Positions 7,375-21,497 of a stretch of 64,000 nt of DNA are shown piece by piece. Made by a program: the position numbers and the translations under genes. Position 1 is the first letter of the stretch. Each line of letters starts with the position of its first letter. The DNA comes from Microbacterium sp. SMR1 (lineage in GTDB: Bacteria; Actinomycetota; Actinomycetes; Actinomycetales; Microbacteriaceae), in NCBI RefSeq assembly GCF_003289625.1, contig NZ_QMBN01000001.1, positions 310,001-374,000 of the forward strand, written 5' to 3'. The notes beneath the pieces were generated by a model. It saw only the letters and a program-made list of their open reading frames with translations, was not told where the DNA came from and made no database searches.

Positions 7375-9051
7375 ATGGAGAACGAGACGCCGCAACGAAC
7401 GCGCGCGACCTACGTTCTCCCCGCGCCCCCGCGGTGGGTGGATGCCGTCCTCGGAGACGGTGACCGGCCGCGGTCGGCGATGCTCAATCAGATCGTGACG
7501 ACGTCCGTCGTGCTCGTCGTTGCAATTGCGGGCCTCATGGTGGGATTCCGCGGTGACACGGCCCTGTTCTTCCTCGCCGTCACCGCTGTCTTCGTGCTCA
7601 CCGGCGCATCGATCATCGTCCCGTGGGGGCATCTGCCGCCCCTGTGGCTCGCTCTGATCCCGCTGGGCGACATCGTCGCGATCGGCGTCATGCGCGTCGC
7701 CGAGCCGACCGGTGGATTCGGGTTGCTCTGGGTCTTCCCGGTCATCTGGCTCGCGGCGGGTTTCGGCGCCGCCGGCTGGCTCGGAGGCATCTTCCTCGCT
7801 CTCGCCGCGTACGGCGTGACGGACGCGGTGATCCGGTCGTCGCCGTCATCCTTCGGTTTCCTGCTTCTGCCTCTCCTGCTCATCGCCGTGAGCACGTCGA
7901 CGTTCCTCAGCAGCCGGCGCGCCAGCGCACAGCGGCTGCTCCTCGACCGTCAAGCAACGGTGCTGACGCAATCTCTCGAGCGAGCGCGCCGACATGAGCA
8001 GGTACTCACCGAGGCTCTCGACCGCGTCGACTTCGGCGTCGCGCGGATCGAGTCGGACGGCTCGGCCTCGATCATCAATGACGCCCACGCGCGCCTGCAG
8101 CGCGGGTCGCGCACCAGCGGACAGCCTGACTTGTTCTCGGCCGACGGTTCGACACTGCTGGCCGCTGACGAGCATCCACTGGCGCGCGTCCGGCACGGCG
8201 AAGCCTTCACCGACGCGCGAATCCAGGTCGGCCAGGGCGAGGACCGCCGTGTTCTGAGCGTGTCGGCGCGGCGCATCATCGAGCCGGACGGCAGGGACTC
8301 CGGCGCGGTCGTCGTGACGCGCGACGTCACGGCCGAAACCGACGCGTTGCGTGAGCGCGACGCGCTCGTGTCGTCGGTCTCGCACGAGCTGCGGACCCCT
8401 TTGACGTCCATCCTGGGTTACCTCGAACTGGCCATCGACACGCCGGGTGTTCCCGAGGCGGCGCTCGAGAACCTGCGCGTCGCAGATCGGAACGCCGACC
8501 AGCTGCTCCGCCTCGTGGGAGACGTGCTGGCGGCGTCGAGTCAGCACAAATCCGCGGCGCAGCTCACCGTCTCACCGGCGGACATCGATCTCGTCGAGAT
8601 CGTCCACGCTGCCGTGGAGTCGATCCTCGTGAGCGCGGGGGAGCGCGGCATCGTGATCGACGTGTCCCGCGTGGAAGCGGCCCGGGCCTATGCGGACCCC
8701 GTTCGCATCCGACAAGTTCTCGACAACCTCCTCTCGAACGCGATCAAGTACAACCGGCCAGGCGGTCGTGTCTCGGTCGCCACCTCGGTCGGCGACCAGT
8801 GGGCGTTGATCGCCGTGCAGGACTCCGGGGTCGGGCTGAACGAGGAGGACCTCGGCTCGGTGTTCCAGCGCTACTACCGTGGGGCCGCCGTCCGCGATTC
8901 GTCCGTCACCGGCAACGGGCTCGGTCTGGCGATCAGCCGCGATATCGTGCGCAGGCACGGCGGCGATATCACGGTCACCAGCGTTCTGGGCGTCGGCTCG
9001 ACCTTCTCGGTGACGCTTCCGGCGCGCCGGCCCGGGACGGCGACATCATGA
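7375..9051 (+). CDS. Membrane sensor histidine kinase with PAS-like domain
   Basis: 558 aa. The N-terminal third (about residues 38-180) has six or so membrane helices joined by short loops, so it probably senses within or at the membrane rather than through a large external domain. A PAS-like region (about 205-325) contains VDFGVARIESDGSASIIND. The phospho-acceptor is His337 in SSVSHELRTPLTSILGY. The catalytic domain has the N box DNLLSNAIKYNRPGG and the ATP-lid motifs DSGVGL and GNGLGLAISRDIVRRHGG. All kinase motifs are intact. Its stop overlaps the start of the degenerate-GGDEF gene by 4 nt (ATGA at 9048), so the two are coupled. A PhoB-like regulator lies convergently downstream and is the likely partner by proximity. 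Confidence 0.92.
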   Translation: MENETPQRTRATYVLPAPPRWVDAVLGDGDRPRSAMLNQIVTTSVVLVVAIAGLMVGFRGDTALFFLAVTAVFVLTGASIIVPWGHLPPLWLALIPLGDIVAIGVMRVAEPTGGFGLLWVFPVIWLAAGFGAAGWLGGIFLALAAYGVTDAVIRSSPSSFGFLLLPLLLIAVSTSTFLSSRRASAQRLLLDRQATVLTQSLERARRHEQVLTEALDRVDFGVARIESDGSASIINDAHARLQRGSRTSGQPDLFSADGSTLLAADEHPLARVRHGEAFTDARIQVGQGEDRRVLSVSARRIIEPDGRDSGAVVVTRDVTAETDALRERDALVSSVSHELRTPLTSILGYLELAIDTPGVPEAALENLRVADRNADQLLRLVGDVLAASSQHKSAAQLTVSPADIDLVEIVHAAVESILVSAGERGIVIDVSRVEAARAYADPVRIRQVLDNLLSNAIKYNRPGGRVSVATSVGDQWALIAVQDSGVGLNEEDLGSVFQRYYRGAAVRDSSVTGNGLGLAISRDIVRRHGGDITVTSVLGVGSTFSVTLPARRPGTATS

Positions 9052-10211
9052 TCGATCAGTTCTCCGTTTCGCTCGTGACCGCCGTCGTGGTGCTGGCCTG
9101 CGCCGTGCTGTTCATCTTCGATACTCTGCTGCGTCGGCCCGAGCAGAGCGGCCGATTCTGGGCGGTCGGATTCCTGTCCGCCGTACTGACCACGATGTTC
9201 TACGTGGTCTGGGCCAGTGCCCCCGAAACGGCCTGGGCCGTCGTGTGCGGCAACTCTGCTGCCGTCGTCGGCACGGGTCTCATGTGGCTCGGATGCCGCG
9301 CCTACAACCGGCGGCCGGTGCGCGGAGCCGGTGCCGTCGTCGCGCTCGGAGGCGTCGCCGCCGCGGTCGCCGCCTCCGTCGAGTTCGCTCTGGGCGGCGA
9401 CGACTGGTCCGGGGCCGTGGTGATGTTCGGAGCGCTGAGCGTGCTGGCTGCGGCAGCGTCGGTGGAGTGCTTCCGCGGTGCCCTCGGCGCGTCCCGTACC
9501 GCGCTCCCGCTCGGCATCGTCTTCGGCGTGCAGGCGCTGTTCTACCTCGTGCGCGTCGTGATCGTCGCGACGCTGGGATACGGCGAGGTCTTCGATCTGT
9601 GGGCGGGTTCCGTACCCACGAGCATCCTCACCGTGGTCCTCTCGATCACCGCTGTCGTCAGTGCGTCGGTTCTGCGTGCGGGCCGAGTCGGCCTGCGCGG
9701 GTCCGATTCGCCGGAGGGGCGCGATGCCGGTTCGGGTGAGATCGCGACGGTCGCGGGCTTCCGGCGTGCGGTCGGCATGAGCGTCCAGCGGGCCAGCGCG
9801 CGGCGCGAGTTGGTCGCGGTCTGGGTCATCGAGCTCGACGGCCTCGAGTACATCGCCACCGCGTTCGGTCTCGACGTGGGCGATGAGGTCGTACGGACGT
9901 GGCGGAAGACCATGGCGACGAACGCGCCGACGCTCGCTGTCCTGGGGGAGATCGGAGCCGAGCGGATCGGCGTCATCACGGTCGTCGGATCTGCGGCCGA
10001 CGCGCGACGGCAGGCTCTGGCGCTCTACCGCTCCCTGTTCGAGGCGCTCGGCTCGGTCGAGGGCGGCGTGCTTCCCGCCATCGGCATCGGCGTCGCGCTC
10101 AGCGATGCCGTCGGCTACGACGCGGAGGCCCTCATCGAGGCGGCGGCGGCCGCGGCGACCCGTGCCTCGTCGGGGGTGGCTTCGGCCGTGCTGCTCGCCG
10201 AACCGTCCTGA
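9048..10211 (+). CDS. Membrane protein with degenerate GGDEF domain
   Basis: 387 aa. Six to seven membrane helices fill residues about 7-210. A cytoplasmic domain of about 145 residues follows, with the fold pattern of a diguanylate cyclase: an FRRAVGMSVQRA helix, ELVAVWVIELDGLEYIATAFGLDVGDEVVRTW, and a late block VLPAIGIGVALSD. The active-site loop should read GG(D/E)EF but near residue 300 reads GEIGAERIGV, so cyclase activity is not expected. Inactive GGDEF domains often bind c-di-GMP or GTP, or act as structural or signalling modules. It is translationally coupled to the sensor kinase (ATGA overlap), suggesting it modulates that kinase. No EAL domain is attached. Confidence 0.85.
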   Translation: MIDQFSVSLVTAVVVLACAVLFIFDTLLRRPEQSGRFWAVGFLSAVLTTMFYVVWASAPETAWAVVCGNSAAVVGTGLMWLGCRAYNRRPVRGAGAVVALGGVAAAVAASVEFALGGDDWSGAVVMFGALSVLAAAASVECFRGALGASRTALPLGIVFGVQALFYLVRVVIVATLGYGEVFDLWAGSVPTSILTVVLSITAVVSASVLRAGRVGLRGSDSPEGRDAGSGEIATVAGFRRAVGMSVQRASARRELVAVWVIELDGLEYIATAFGLDVGDEVVRTWRKTMATNAPTLAVLGEIGAERIGVITVVGSAADARRQALALYRSLFEALGSVEGGVLPAIGIGVALSDAVGYDAEALIEAAAAAATRASSGVASAVLLAEPS

Positions 10212-10228
10212 CGCTGTCCGCGCCGCTG

Positions 10229-10957
10229 TCAGCGCTGGTCGAGCCGGTACCCCGTGCCCTGGTCCGAGGCGATCAGGGTCGACGTCGCGGCGGCCGCGAA
10301 CGTCCCGCGCAGCGACTCGACGCTGCGCTCGATCGCCCGCACCTCGTCGGGATCGGGAGCTTCTGCGCGTGACCGGGACCGAAGAGCGAGTGCGAGGTCG
10401 TGCTTCGTCCGGGTGCGTCCCTGCGCGAGGAGAAGGGCGCGGAGCACGGACGATTCGGCGTGCGCGAGTTCGATCGGAACGCCCGCGAGGCGGAAGACGC
10501 CGTCGATCACCGATACGTCGCCATAGGAGAGATTCTGCGCGGCCGGAGTCGGGGTCACCGACGGTGCGGCATCCACGACGGGCGCCTCCTCGCGTCGCCG
10601 CTGTGACGGGATGGCTGCCAGCCGTGCTTTGAGATCGCGCGGCCGGAACGGCTTGCCGAGGTACTCGTCACCGCCGGCTGCCCTGCCGCGCTCGGCGTCG
10701 CCCGGTTCCACGAAGGCGGAGATGAAGATGATGTAGGTGTCGCTGAACTCGCGGACGCGACGCGCGACCTCGAACCCGTCGATGCCGGGAATGTTGACGT
10801 CGAGGGTCGTGACGTCGGGGGATACCGATCGGATCAGCTCGACCGCGTCGAGGCCGTTCTCGGTCGCGTGCACCGAGAATCCGCTCGATTCGAGGATCGC
10901 CGAGAGCAGGCTGCGGATGTCGGCCTGGTCTTCGACGATGACGGCGGTGCGTTCCAC
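10229..10957 (-). CDS. PhoB/OmpR-type response regulator
   Basis: 242 aa from GTG 10957; an in-frame ATG at 10993 would add 12 residues. I prefer the GTG because a GGAAGG sits about 10 nt upstream and the receiver domain then begins normally at VERTAVIVEDQ. The receiver domain has the acidic pair E9-D10, the phospho-acceptor Asp53 in TTLDVNIPGIDGF, and the conserved Lys in YLGKPFRPRDLKAR. After a Pro/Ala linker the C-terminus is a winged-helix DNA-binding domain ending in the family-typical GTGYRL. The gene runs towards the kinase/GGDEF pair with 17 bp between stop codons. It is the obvious candidate partner of that kinase, but unlike usual two-component pairs it is not in the same operon. 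Confidence 0.9.
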   Translation of the reverse strand: MERTAVIVEDQADIRSLLSAILESSGFSVHATENGLDAVELIRSVSPDVTTLDVNIPGIDGFEVARRVREFSDTYIIFISAFVEPGDAERGRAAGGDEYLGKPFRPRDLKARLAAIPSQRRREEAPVVDAAPSVTPTPAAQNLSYGDVSVIDGVFRLAGVPIELAHAESSVLRALLLAQGRTRTKHDLALALRSRSRAEAPDPDEVRAIERSVESLRGTFAAAATSTLIASDQGTGYRLDQR

Positions 10958-11048
10958 GGTGATCCCACCTTCCGCGGGTTGTGTGGAATCCATCGTATCG
11001 ACCGGGCGACCTCGCGCTCGGCCTAGCGCCCGTGGCATCCTCGGGTGT

Positions 11049-11657
11049 ATGCCTCTGATCGCATTGACAGGCGGGATCGCGTCCGGCAAATCCACGATCG
11101 CGCGTCGGCTGGCCGAGCACGGGGCCGTTGTCGTCGACGCGGACGCGATCGTGCGGGACGTCCAGCGCCCCGGGTCTGCCGTGCTCGAGGCCATCAGCGC
11201 CGAGTTCGGGTCCGGCGTGATCGCGGCTGACGGCGAACTCGACCGCGCCGCGCTGGCGGCCATCGTGTTCGCCGACCCGGAAGCGCGAACCAGGCTGAAC
11301 GAGATCGTTCACCCGGCGGTGCGTGCGGAGTCGCAGCGACGCTTCGACGAAGCACTCGGCCGAGGGGACGGGACCGTCGTGGTGTACGACGTGCCTCTGC
11401 TCGTCGAGGCTCGCGTCGACGACCCCTGGGATTCCGTCGTCGTCGCGCACGCGCCCGCATCCGTCCGCCGTGAGCGTCTGCAGCGGCTTCGCGGGATGAC
11501 GGCGGAGGAGGCCGATCGGCGGATCTCGGCGCAGGTCGACGATGACCAGCGGCTCGCAATCGCCGACGTCGTCATCGACACCGCGGGTGACCTTCAGGCG
11601 ACGCTGGCGCAGGTCGACGCCCTCTGGGCCGAGCTCACCGCGGCGCCGGCCTCGTAG
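11049..11657 (+). CDS. coaE: Dephospho-CoA kinase
   Basis: 202 aa. Last step of coenzyme A synthesis, ATP-dependent phosphorylation of the 3'-hydroxyl of dephospho-CoA. The P-loop GGIASGKSTIARRLAEHG is followed by the substrate-binding VVDADAIVRD, then VVYDVPLLVE and the lid region RRERLQRLRGM with DRRI. Mycobacterial CoaE has a long C-terminal UPF0157 extension; this one has only the core domain. It is divergent from the response regulator and followed 63 bp later by uvrB. The rpsA-coaE-uvrB order is conserved in other actinobacteria, here interrupted by the two-component genes. Confidence 0.97.
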   Translation: MPLIALTGGIASGKSTIARRLAEHGAVVVDADAIVRDVQRPGSAVLEAISAEFGSGVIAADGELDRAALAAIVFADPEARTRLNEIVHPAVRAESQRRFDEALGRGDGTVVVYDVPLLVEARVDDPWDSVVVAHAPASVRRERLQRLRGMTAEEADRRISAQVDDDQRLAIADVVIDTAGDLQATLAQVDALWAELTAAPAS

Positions 11658-11708
11658 CACGCGCGCACGCTCTGAGCGAAGGCCGGGCCCGATGTCGGTG
11701 GCCCCGCC

Positions 11709-11714
11709 TACGCT
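11709..11714 (+). promoter_or_regulatory. Leaderless -10 box of uvrB
   Basis: TACGCT, 6 nt before the ATG at 11721. No LexA-type box (GAAC-N4-GTTC) was found next to it. Confidence 0.5.
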
Positions 11715-11720
11715 GGAATC

Positions 11721-13802
<2,082 letters not shown>

Positions 13803-13831
13803 CCGCGGGGGGTGTCAGCGGCGGCGCCGGG

Positions 13832-14068
13832 TCAACGGGGGCAGTGGAGCAGGGGCTTCGGCCCGGCTCGGTCCACGTCGTGCTCGGTCATCGGGTGGCC
13901 GCACAACGGACACGCGCGGCCGGTGCGCTCGGGCTCGGGCTCGCTCTCGTAAGGGCCGACGGACGCCGGCCCGGCGGCACGGATGAGCCGCGAGTTCAGA
14001 TAGGCGTACCAGCCGCCCGCCTCGCGGACGCGCGTGCGAAGGGGTGGGCGGCGGTCGTGCTCGGTCAT
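13832..14068 (-). CDS. Small zinc-ribbon-like protein
   Basis: About 78 aa. The N-terminal half is basic (TEHDRRPPLRTRVREAG then WYAYLNSRLIRAAG). The C-terminal half holds a likely metal site, CPLCGHPMTEHDVDR, with a further LLHC near the end, so two CxxC-like pairs with histidines. Two ATGs are possible, 14068 and 14074. I prefer 14068 because a TACACT box (76-81 on the minus strand) ends exactly 7 nt upstream, matching the leaderless pattern of this genome. The gene is divergent from the MarR regulator with only 42 bp between start codons. Function unknown; regulation by the neighbour MarR protein is plausible. Confidence 0.65.
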   Translation of the reverse strand: MTEHDRRPPLRTRVREAGGWYAYLNSRLIRAAGPASVGPYESEPEPERTGRACPLCGHPMTEHDVDRAGPKPLLHCPR

Positions 14069-14075
14069 GATCATC

Positions 14076-14104
14076 AGTGTACTAACGATTAGGGCGTATA
14101 GGAT
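14076..14104. promoter_or_regulatory. Overlapping divergent leaderless promoters with CTAA-CGA-TTAG palindrome
   Basis: The minus-strand -10 box TACACT lies at 14076-14081 and the plus-strand -10 box TAGGAT at 14099-14104, the latter 6 nt before the GTG of the MarR gene. Between them the inverted repeat CTAA-CGA-TTAG (14082-14092) is well placed for a MarR dimer to repress both genes. The arms are only 4 bp, so the operator assignment is tentative. Confidence 0.45.
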
Positions 14105-14110
14105 GCGAGG

Positions 14111-14575
14111 GTGGACTCCGCCGACGACATGTTGAAGCTCGACAACCAGCTCTGCTTCGCGCTGGTCACCGCGGCCCGGAACGTCGTGGCCATCTACCGG
14201 CCGATTCTCGAGCCGCTCGGCCTGACCCACCCGCAGTACCTCGTCATGCTCGCCCTCTGGGAAGTGTCACCGCAGGCGCTGGGGGAGCTGGCGGCCGATA
14301 TTGCGATGGAGCCGGCGACGCTGTCTCCGCTCGTCAAACGTCTCGAGGCCCAGGGGCTGGTCACGCGCGCGCGGCGGCGAGGCGACGAACGCGTGCTCGA
14401 GATCGGACTGACCGCTGCGGGCCGAGCGCTGCGCGCGGACGCGGTGCGTGTCCCCGAACAGGTCATGGCGGCGGTCGGAATGACGGTCGACGAGGTGACC
14501 GCTCTGCGCGACGGACTCGAGCCGTTCGCCGGGCGGCGGGTCCCTCGGGAGCAGCCGCCTGTAGCGCAAGAGTGA
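14111..14575 (+). CDS. MarR family transcriptional regulator
   Basis: 154 aa. Winged-helix repressor of the MarR/OhrR type: an N-terminal helix LKLDNQLCFALVTAARNVVAIY, the dimer region PQYLVMLALWEV, the recognition part ELAADIAMEPATLSPLVKRL and the wing LVTRARRRGDERVLEIGLTAAG. The cysteine in LDNQLCFAL is at the position of the redox-sensing Cys of OhrR proteins, so an oxidant-responsive regulator is likely. No ohr gene is adjacent, although the window holds SOD and a glutathione peroxidase. The GTG at 14111 lies 6 nt behind TAGGAT. It is divergent from a small zinc-ribbon gene, its likely target along with itself. Confidence 0.88.
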   Translation: MDSADDMLKLDNQLCFALVTAARNVVAIYRPILEPLGLTHPQYLVMLALWEVSPQALGELAADIAMEPATLSPLVKRLEAQGLVTRARRRGDERVLEIGLTAAGRALRADAVRVPEQVMAAVGMTVDEVTALRDGLEPFAGRRVPREQPPVAQE

Positions 14576-14615
14576 GCCCAGGGCGAACCGCGGAGCCGGT
14601 GTCGGAGGCCCGACC

Positions 14616-14621
14616 TAGACT
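14616..14621 (+). promoter_or_regulatory. Leaderless -10 box of uvrA
   Basis: TAGACT, 6 nt before the GTG start at 14628. Confidence 0.5.
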
Positions 14622-14627
14622 TGTGCG

Positions 14628-17513
<2,886 letters not shown>

Positions 17514-17514
17514 C

Positions 17515-19413
17515 GTGGCGAACGTCCTTCCTTACCGGCCGAAAGCCGGCGAGATCCCCACAGACCCCGGGGTCTACCGCTTCCGCGACGCGGAAGGGCG
17601 GGTCCTGTACGTCGGCAAGGCGAAGAACCTCCGGGCCCGGCTGTCGAACTACTTCGCTCCGCTCCACACCCTCCACGAGCGCACCCGCCGCATGGTCACC
17701 ACCGCGGCCTCGGTCGAATGGACCGTCGTGGCGACCGACGTCGACTCGCTGCAGCTGGAGTACATGTGGATCAAGGAGTTCGATCCGCCCTTCAACGTCC
17801 GCTACCGCGACGACAAGTCCTACCCGTTCATGGCCATCACTCTCGCCGATGAGGCGCCGCGGGTGATCGTGACGCGCAACCGGCGGATTCCCGGTGCGAA
17901 GTACTTCGGGCCGTATCCCAAGGTCTGGGCGGTGCACGAGACCATCGATCTGATGATCAAGGTCTTCCCGATCCGCACGTGCAGCGACTCGTCGTACAAG
18001 AAGGCGATGGCCTCGGGGCGTCCGTGCTTCCCCGGTCAGATCGGCCGCTGCGGCGGGCCGTGCTCGATGAAGGTCACGATCGAAGAGCACCGCGCGATGG
18101 TCGATGACTTCGTCGCCTTCATGTCGGGCGGTGATCAGCGGTTCGCCCGAGAGCTGACGACGCGCATGCGCGAGTCGGCCGCGGCGATGGACTACGAGTC
18201 GGCGGCTGTCTACCGCGACAAGCTGCAGGCGATCGACGCCGTCCTCAACAAGAGCGCCCTCGTGCTCGAGGACGATATGGATGCCGACCTCTTCGGCATC
18301 GCCGAGGACGAGCTCGCCGCTGCCGTCCAGCACTTCGTCGTGCGCGGCGGTCGCATTCGCGGTGTGCGGGCGACGACGATCGAGAAAGAGATCGACATCT
18401 CCGGGGCCGATCTGGTCGATCAGGTGCTCCAGCGGACGTACGGGGATGCCGCGCCCGGTGACATCCCTCGGCATGTGTTCGTTCCGACGCTGCCCGGCGA
18501 TGCCGGCGAGCTGGAGCAATGGCTGCAGACCCGCCGCGGTAAGCGCGTCACCGTGCAGGTCGCGCAGCGCGGACGCAAGGCGGATCTGATGAAGACCGCC
18601 AACATCAACGCGCAGCAGGCGCTCGTGCTTCACAAGACCCGTCGCACGAGCGACTACGTCGCGCGCAGCCAGGCGTTGACCGACCTGCAGGAGGCCCTCG
18701 GCCTCGAGGAGGCTCCGCTGCGCATCGAGTGCTACGACGTCTCGCACCTGTCGGGCACCAACGTCGTCGCGTCTCTCGTGGTCTTCGAGGATGGGCTTCC
18801 CCGCAAGGACCAGTACCGGATCTTCGGCGTCAACGAGACGACGGACGACACCGACTCGATGTACCAGGTGCTGACGCGCCGCCTCGCCTACCTCGACCGA
18901 CCCGACGAGGACGATGAGCCGGTTCCCGACGCGACCGCCGACGGCGAGGTCGTGACGGCACGCAAGCGCCCGCGTTTCGCCTATCGTCCGCAGCTGCTCG
19001 TCGTCGACGGCGGCAAGCCTCAGGTCGAAGCGGCAGCGCGAGCCCTCGCCGACGCCGGACACAGCGAGATCGCTCTCTGCGGCATCGCCAAACGGCTCGA
19101 GGAGATCTGGCTGCCGGGGGAGGAGTACCCCGTCATCCTCCCGCGCACGTCCGAGTCGCTGTATCTCCTCCAGCGGCTGCGAGACGAAGCCCATCGATTC
19201 GCGATCGTCCACCAGCGCAAGCGGCGAAAGCGCGACATCACCTCGGTCCTCTCCGAGGTGCCGGGCCTCGGAGCGGCCCGGATCAAGGCTCTGCTGCGGC
19301 ACTTCGGCTCGGTCTCCAAGCTCAAGCAGGCGACGCCGGAGGAGATCCAGGAGCTGCCGGGAATCGGCCCTCGACTGGCCGAGGCGATCCATCGCCATCT
19401 CGCGGACGGATAG
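17515..19413 (+). CDS. uvrC: Excinuclease ABC subunit C
   Basis: 632 aa. Carries both incision activities of excision repair. The N-terminal GIY-YIG nuclease reads [28 protein letters not shown] motif near 220 ([20 protein letters not shown]) binds UvrB. The RNase H-like C-terminal nuclease contains [20 protein letters not shown] and [14 protein letters not shown], and a tandem helix-hairpin-helix ends the protein ([16 protein letters not shown]). The GTG start 1 nt after the uvrA stop gives the canonical N-terminus. It is unusually close to uvrA; in mycobacteria uvrC is far from uvrA. rapZ follows 24 bp downstream. Confidence 0.98.
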   Translation: MANVLPYRPKAGEIPTDPGVYRFRDAEGRVLYVGKAKNLRARLSNYFAPLHTLHERTRRMVTTAASVEWTVVATDVDSLQLEYMWIKEFDPPFNVRYRDDKSYPFMAITLADEAPRVIVTRNRRIPGAKYFGPYPKVWAVHETIDLMIKVFPIRTCSDSSYKKAMASGRPCFPGQIGRCGGPCSMKVTIEEHRAMVDDFVAFMSGGDQRFARELTTRMRESAAAMDYESAAVYRDKLQAIDAVLNKSALVLEDDMDADLFGIAEDELAAAVQHFVVRGGRIRGVRATTIEKEIDISGADLVDQVLQRTYGDAAPGDIPRHVFVPTLPGDAGELEQWLQTRRGKRVTVQVAQRGRKADLMKTANINAQQALVLHKTRRTSDYVARSQALTDLQEALGLEEAPLRIECYDVSHLSGTNVVASLVVFEDGLPRKDQYRIFGVNETTDDTDSMYQVLTRRLAYLDRPDEDDEPVPDATADGEVVTARKRPRFAYRPQLLVVDGGKPQVEAAARALADAGHSEIALCGIAKRLEEIWLPGEEYPVILPRTSESLYLLQRLRDEAHRFAIVHQRKRRKRDITSVLSEVPGLGAARIKALLRHFGSVSKLKQATPEEIQELPGIGPRLAEAIHRHLADG

Positions 19414-19437
19414 GCTGGACGTCGGCGACAGACAGGG

Positions 19438-20322
19438 GTGGTGACGGTGACCGACGAGGTACCCGCGGGCGAGATTCTCATCGTCACGGGCATGTCCGGT
19501 GCCGGCCGAACCACGGCCGCGAACGCCCTGGAAGACCTCGGGTGGTATGTCGTCGACAATCTGCCGCCCCAGATGCTGCGTCCGCTGCTCGAGCTCAGCG
19601 AGCTGGCGGGGAACGCGTTGCCGCGAGTCGCGGCGGTCGTCGACGTCCGCGGCGGTGAGCTCTTCGCCGCACTGCCCGAGATCACGCGTGCGCTTCGGCA
19701 TGGGCGCACCCTCCGGATCCTGTTCCTGGATGCCGCGGACGAAGTGCTCGTGCGCCGGTTCGAGTCGGTGCGTCGCCCGCACCCTCTCCAGGGCGACGGC
19801 ACACTCGTCGACGGCATCCGCCGCGAGCGCGAACGCCTCGCCCCGATTCGCGAGAGTGCCGACGTGATCGTCGACACCTCCCGCGACAACATCCATCAGC
19901 TGGCGACCTACATCGGTGACCTGTTCGCCGACGACGGTGCGGCTCGCCACACCGTCACCGTCATGAGCTTCGGCTTCAAGTACGGCCTGCCGCCGGACGC
20001 CGACCTCGTGGCCGACATGCGATTCCTGCCGAACCCGTTCTGGAACCCCGACCTCAAGGCGCTCACCGGCGAAGACGACGCCGTCCGCGAAGAGGTCCTC
20101 TCGCACGACAACGCGCGCGAGTTCATCGACGCCTACGCTGCGGCGCTGGCACCTGTGCTGCGCGGTTACCAGGACGAGAACAAGCGCCATTCCGTGGTCG
20201 CCGTCGGATGCACGGGAGGCAAGCACCGCTCCGTCGTCACGGCTCGAGAACTCGCGCAGCGGCTGTCGGGGCTGCCCGGCGTGGCGGTGCGACTCAAGCA
20301 CCGCGACCTCGGTCGCGAGTAG
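19438..20322 (+). CDS. rapZ: RapZ/YvcJ family nucleotide-binding protein
   Basis: 294 aa. In E. coli RapZ is the RNase adapter controlling GlmS small RNAs; in actinobacteria the role is less clear. The P-loop reads [14 protein letters not shown], with Arg where Walker A normally has Lys; related actinobacterial proteins show the same GAGR form. Other family blocks: [52 protein letters not shown] and the C-terminal [12 protein letters not shown]. Two GTG codons (19438, 19441) are possible starts behind ACAGGGG. It sits between uvrC and whiA as in other actinobacteria, but yvcK, usually between rapZ and whiA, is absent. Confidence 0.95.
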   Translation: MVTVTDEVPAGEILIVTGMSGAGRTTAANALEDLGWYVVDNLPPQMLRPLLELSELAGNALPRVAAVVDVRGGELFAALPEITRALRHGRTLRILFLDAADEVLVRRFESVRRPHPLQGDGTLVDGIRRERERLAPIRESADVIVDTSRDNIHQLATYIGDLFADDGAARHTVTVMSFGFKYGLPPDADLVADMRFLPNPFWNPDLKALTGEDDAVREEVLSHDNAREFIDAYAAALAPVLRGYQDENKRHSVVAVGCTGGKHRSVVTARELAQRLSGLPGVAVRLKHRDLGRE

Positions 20323-20363
20323 GCTATCCCTTCGTCCCCCGAACCCCCTCCCGAAGGAGCGCC

Positions 20364-21341
20364 GTGCCGCTGACCGCTGACGTCAAGACCGAGTTGGCTG
20401 CGATGCGCGACCCTCGACCCGCCGCCCGTGTGGCCGAGGTGACCGCGATCCTGCGCTTCGCGGGCGGTCTGCACTCGATCGCGGGCCGAGTGGCCGTCGA
20501 GGCCGAGGTCGACTCGGAGATCCTCGCCCGCCGCGTGGCGCGCGAACTCGTCGAGATCTACGGCGTGCGGCCCGAGCTCGCCCGCATCCAGGCGTCCGGC
20601 GGCCGCGACGGCGCGACGTTCGCCGTCCGCGTTCGCGAGGGAGGCGAGACCCTCGCACGTCAGACCGGCCTTCTCGACCAGCGGCGCCGCCCGGTGCGCG
20701 GCCTTCCCAACAGGCTCACGACCGGATCGCGTCCCGACCTGGCCGCCCTGTGGCGCGGTGCTTTCCTCGCTGCGGGTTCGCTGTCCGACCCGGGACGTTC
20801 GGCCGCTCTCGAGATCTCCTGCCCCTCTCCCGAGGCCGCCATGGCCCTCGTCGGCGCGGCTCACCGTCTGGGCATCGCGGCCAAGGCGCGCGAGGTCCGC
20901 GGGATCCCGCGCGTCGTGGTCCGCGACGGCGAGGCGATTCGGCAGACCCTCGCCGAGATGGGCGCCACCCGCACGGCCGACACGTGGGACCAGATGCGGC
21001 AGCGCCGCGAGGTGCGCGCGGGCGTGAACCGCCTCGTGAACTTCGACGACGCGAACCTGCGTCGTTCGGCCCAGGCGGCCGTCGCGGCCTGCGCGCGCGT
21101 CGAGCGAGCCCTCGAGATCCTAGGGGACGAGGTGCCCGACCACCTCAAGCAGGCCGGCGATCTGCGTCTGGCACACCGTGACGCGAGCCTCGACGAGCTC
21201 GGGCATCACGCCGACCCGCCGCTGACGAAGGACGCTGTCGCGGGCCGCATCCGCCGCCTTCTCGCGATGGCCGACAAGAAGGCCGCCGCTGAAGGACTGC
21301 CCGACACCGAGTCGGCGGTTCCCGCGGGACTCTCCGACTGA
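20364..21341 (+). CDS. whiA: DNA-binding protein WhiA (sporulation/division regulator family)
   Basis: 325 aa. WhiA combines an N-terminal domain resembling LAGLIDADG homing endonucleases, inactive as a nuclease, with a C-terminal helix-turn-helix. Recognisable blocks: [12 protein letters not shown] at the N-terminus, [48 protein letters not shown] and the C-terminal HTH around [31 protein letters not shown]. It controls sporulation and FtsZ-related genes in Streptomyces; in non-sporulating actinobacteria it is still near-universal. The GTG start at 20364 follows GAAGGAGC. SOD follows 156 bp later from its own promoter. Confidence 0.97.
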   Translation: MPLTADVKTELAAMRDPRPAARVAEVTAILRFAGGLHSIAGRVAVEAEVDSEILARRVARELVEIYGVRPELARIQASGGRDGATFAVRVREGGETLARQTGLLDQRRRPVRGLPNRLTTGSRPDLAALWRGAFLAAGSLSDPGRSAALEISCPSPEAAMALVGAAHRLGIAAKAREVRGIPRVVVRDGEAIRQTLAEMGATRTADTWDQMRQRREVRAGVNRLVNFDDANLRRSAQAAVAACARVERALEILGDEVPDHLKQAGDLRLAHRDASLDELGHHADPPLTKDAVAGRIRRLLAMADKKAAAEGLPDTESAVPAGLSD

Positions 21342-21497
21342 ACGGCCACGCCCGCGTTACACCGCGTTCCGAGCGGGAAGCAACGGGGTGTGCGACGCGT
21401 TGCCCCTCAATAGGATGAGAAACGTCCACGAGGCGTGCGGTCGCGCGCCTTCGACAGCACGAGCCGCGCGCTGCGCGGTGCTGACAGGAGATAGAGA

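Noticed and set aside
9048..10211. Active diguanylate cyclase
   Set aside because: The fold is of GGDEF type but the signature is GEIGAERIGV, lacking the catalytic residues. Reported as degenerate.
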